Translations under genes and position numbers: made by a program | Assembly: GCA_020217165.1 (NCBI GenBank) | Contig: JAIWOE010000196.1 | Span: 1 to 6,985, forward strand | Source: Desulfovibrio sp. | GTDB lineage: Bacteria > Desulfobacterota > Desulfovibrionia > Desulfovibrionales > Desulfovibrionaceae | Direction: 5' to 3' | DNA length: 6,985 bases | Shown here: one piece after another, positions 5,513 to 6,985 of the stretch | Layout: every line of letters starts with the position of its first letter | Numbering within the stretch: the first letter of the stretch is position 1 | The notes under the pieces: generated by a model | The model's database searches: none | Seen by the model: the letters and a program-made list of their open reading frames with translations, nothing else | Told to the model about the DNA's origin: nothing

Positions 5513-6985
5513 CAATCTCAAGGATATCCAGCAGATCAAGACCCTCATCGCCAAGGGCAAGGTCAATGGCTTCCTCACCTTCGAGGAAGTCAGCAAGGCC
5601 CTGCCGTCGGAGATCAACAATCCCGAACAGATTGAGGAAATCATTGGTATTTTTGATCAGCTGGACATCGCAATCGTCGATTCGGAAAAAGACGGCAAGA
5701 AGATGGACCTGGCGCCCCAAGACTCCGATGACGAAGCCGGGCAGCTTTCCCTGACCGACGATGAAGACGGCGCGGACTACTCCTCCCGCTCCACGGACCC
5801 CGTGCGCATGTACCTGCGGGAAATGGGCGCCGTGCCCCTGCTGGACCGCGAGGGCGAAGTGCACATTGCCAAGAAAATCGAAAACGGCGAGCTGGAGGTC
5901 CTCTTTGCCCTGGTAGAAGTGCCTGTGGCCATTGAGGAAATCATCACCGTGGGCGAGGATCTGAAGCTCAACCGCATGAAGCTCAAAGATGTGGTCAAGA
6001 CCATTGAGGAAGACGATCCCAGCGAAGACGAGATGAACCAGCGCACCCGGGTCATCATGCTGCTGGAGGAAATCAAGACCTGTTTTAAGAAAAAGCGAAA
6101 GATTTACAGCAAGTTGGATGAATGCGCCCGGATGGACCGCCGCGTGACCGCCGTGCAGAAGGAAATTGTTTGCTACAAGGAAGAAGTGGTCACCCGCCTG
6201 CGGGACATCAAGCTGGAAAAGACCCTCATTGATCGCATCATCGAAACCGTAGGGGATTACGTGCGGCAGATGCACAACTGCCAGCGCGACCTCTCGGCGT
6301 ACATCCTTTCCGTGGGCAAGACGCAGGCGGAAATCCTGGAGCTGTTCCAGAAATTGGACGCGCGGGAAATCAACCCCGTGGCCGCTGCAGACGAACTGGG
6401 CATGACCGTGGAGGAACTCTTTTCCTTCAAGGAAATGATTTCCGGGAAGATCGAAATTCTGCATCGTCTGCAATCCAAGTGCTGCCACAACGTGCAGGAC
6501 CTGGAAGAAGTGCTCTGGCGCATTCGCAAAGGCTCCCTCATTGCCCAGCGAGCCAAACAGGAACTCATCCGCGCCAACCTGCGGCTGGTTGTTTCCATTG
6601 CCAAAAAGTACACCAACCGCGGCTTGCAGTTCTTGGATCTCATTCAGGAAGGCAACATTGGCCTCATGAAGGCCGTGGACAAGTTCGAATACCAGCGCGG
6701 GTACAAGTTTTCCACCTACGCCACGTGGTGGATCCGTCAGGCCATCACCCGGGCCATTGCGGATCAGGCGCGCACCATCCGCATTCCCGTACACATGATC
6801 GAGACCATCAACAAACTCATCCGCACGTCGCGGTATCTCGTCCAGGAGCTGGGCCGCGATCCCACCCCGGAAGAAATCGCCGAGCGCATGGATTACCCCC
6901 TGGAGAAGGTCAAAAAAGTCCTCAAAATCGCCAAGGAGCCCATCTCCCTGGAAACCCCCATTGGCGACGAGGAAGACTCCAGCCT
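5505..6985 (+). CDS. rpoD: RNA polymerase sigma factor RpoD (sigma-70), 3' end outside the window
   Basis: The first 493 residues of the primary sigma factor, which directs RNA polymerase to housekeeping promoters. Region 1.1 is present (about 1-60), followed by an acidic stretch (about 60-90). Region 1.2 has [11 protein letters not shown] (98-108). A long non-conserved region (about 130-345) is typical of proteobacterial sigma-70. Region 2 is clear: [21 protein letters not shown] (from 353), [19 protein letters not shown], and [13 protein letters not shown] (402-414) with the -10 recognition and melting residues. Region 3 starts with RTIRIPVHM (from 423). The window ends in the [11 protein letters not shown] segment, so the rest of region 3.2 and all of region 4 (-35 recognition), perhaps 90-100 residues, are missing. 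The start overlaps dnaG by 8 nt. The non-conserved region holds six cysteines. Confidence 0.97.
   Translation, partial: MANNLKDIQQIKTLIAKGKVNGFLTFEEVSKALPSEINNPEQIEEIIGIFDQLDIAIVDSEKDGKKMDLAPQDSDDEAGQLSLTDDEDGADYSSRSTDPVRMYLREMGAVPLLDREGEVHIAKKIENGELEVLFALVEVPVAIEEIITVGEDLKLNRMKLKDVVKTIEEDDPSEDEMNQRTRVIMLLEEIKTCFKKKRKIYSKLDECARMDRRVTAVQKEIVCYKEEVVTRLRDIKLEKTLIDRIIETVGDYVRQMHNCQRDLSAYILSVGKTQAEILELFQKLDAREINPVAAADELGMTVEELFSFKEMISGKIEILHRLQSKCCHNVQDLEEVLWRIRKGSLIAQRAKQELIRANLRLVVSIAKKYTNRGLQFLDLIQEGNIGLMKAVDKFEYQRGYKFSTYATWWIRQAITRAIADQARTIRIPVHMIETINKLIRTSRYLVQELGRDPTPEEIAERMDYPLEKVKKVLKIAKEPISLETPIGDEEDSS

Noticed and set aside
5475..6794. A 439-codon open frame on the - strand opposite rpoD
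   Set aside because: It mirrors the rpoD codons and shows no domain or motif I recognise.

Overview
The window looks like chromosomal DNA from a GC-rich, Gram-negative bacterium. I infer a sulfate-reducing deltaproteobacterium of the Desulfovibrionaceae type, from the wording of ribosomal protein bS21 and sigma-70, the GC-rich codon use and the order of the genes. No search was run, so the genus is not fixed. All supported genes are on the + strand. I see no tRNA, rRNA, insertion sequence, CRISPR array or phage gene.

Layout. Positions 2-31 are probably the last codons of an upstream gene. Its stop codon lies in the Shine-Dalgarno (SD) site of a small one-helix membrane protein (42-227) that I do not recognise. 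A non-coding stretch (228-400) holds a perfect 9-bp inverted repeat, a good sigma-70-type promoter (TTGCCA, 17-bp spacer, TAAAAG with an upstream TG), and a structured leader for rpsU. From 401 on, five genes run head to tail: rpsU (bS21, TTG start), a GatB/YqeY-family gene, mutS2, dnaG (primase) and rpoD (sigma-70). The last is cut by the window end inside region 3. The only sizeable gap inside the cluster is 602-747, which holds a strong GC-rich hairpin. After it, genes are separated by 16 nt, 3 nt and an 8-nt overlap.

Biology. This is an expanded form of the macromolecular synthesis operon, known in E. coli as rpsU-dnaG-rpoD. It joins translation (bS21), replication priming (DnaG) and transcription initiation (sigma-70). 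Here two genes sit between rpsU and dnaG: yqeY, a frequent neighbour of these genes, and mutS2, whose product has a MutS-type ATPase plus KOW and Smr domains. In Bacillus subtilis MutS2 acts on collided ribosomes, and elsewhere it affects recombination. The tight spacing predicts co-transcription and translational coupling, with the 602-747 hairpin placed to adjust downstream output relative to rpsU.

The window is mostly conserved housekeeping sequence, and I see no convincing new defence or mobile system. The points most worth a second look are the structured rpsU leader with a TTG start, mutS2 inside this operon, a repeat-bearing insertion and a variant P-loop in MutS2, cysteines in the sigma-70 non-conserved region, and the unassigned membrane peptide.
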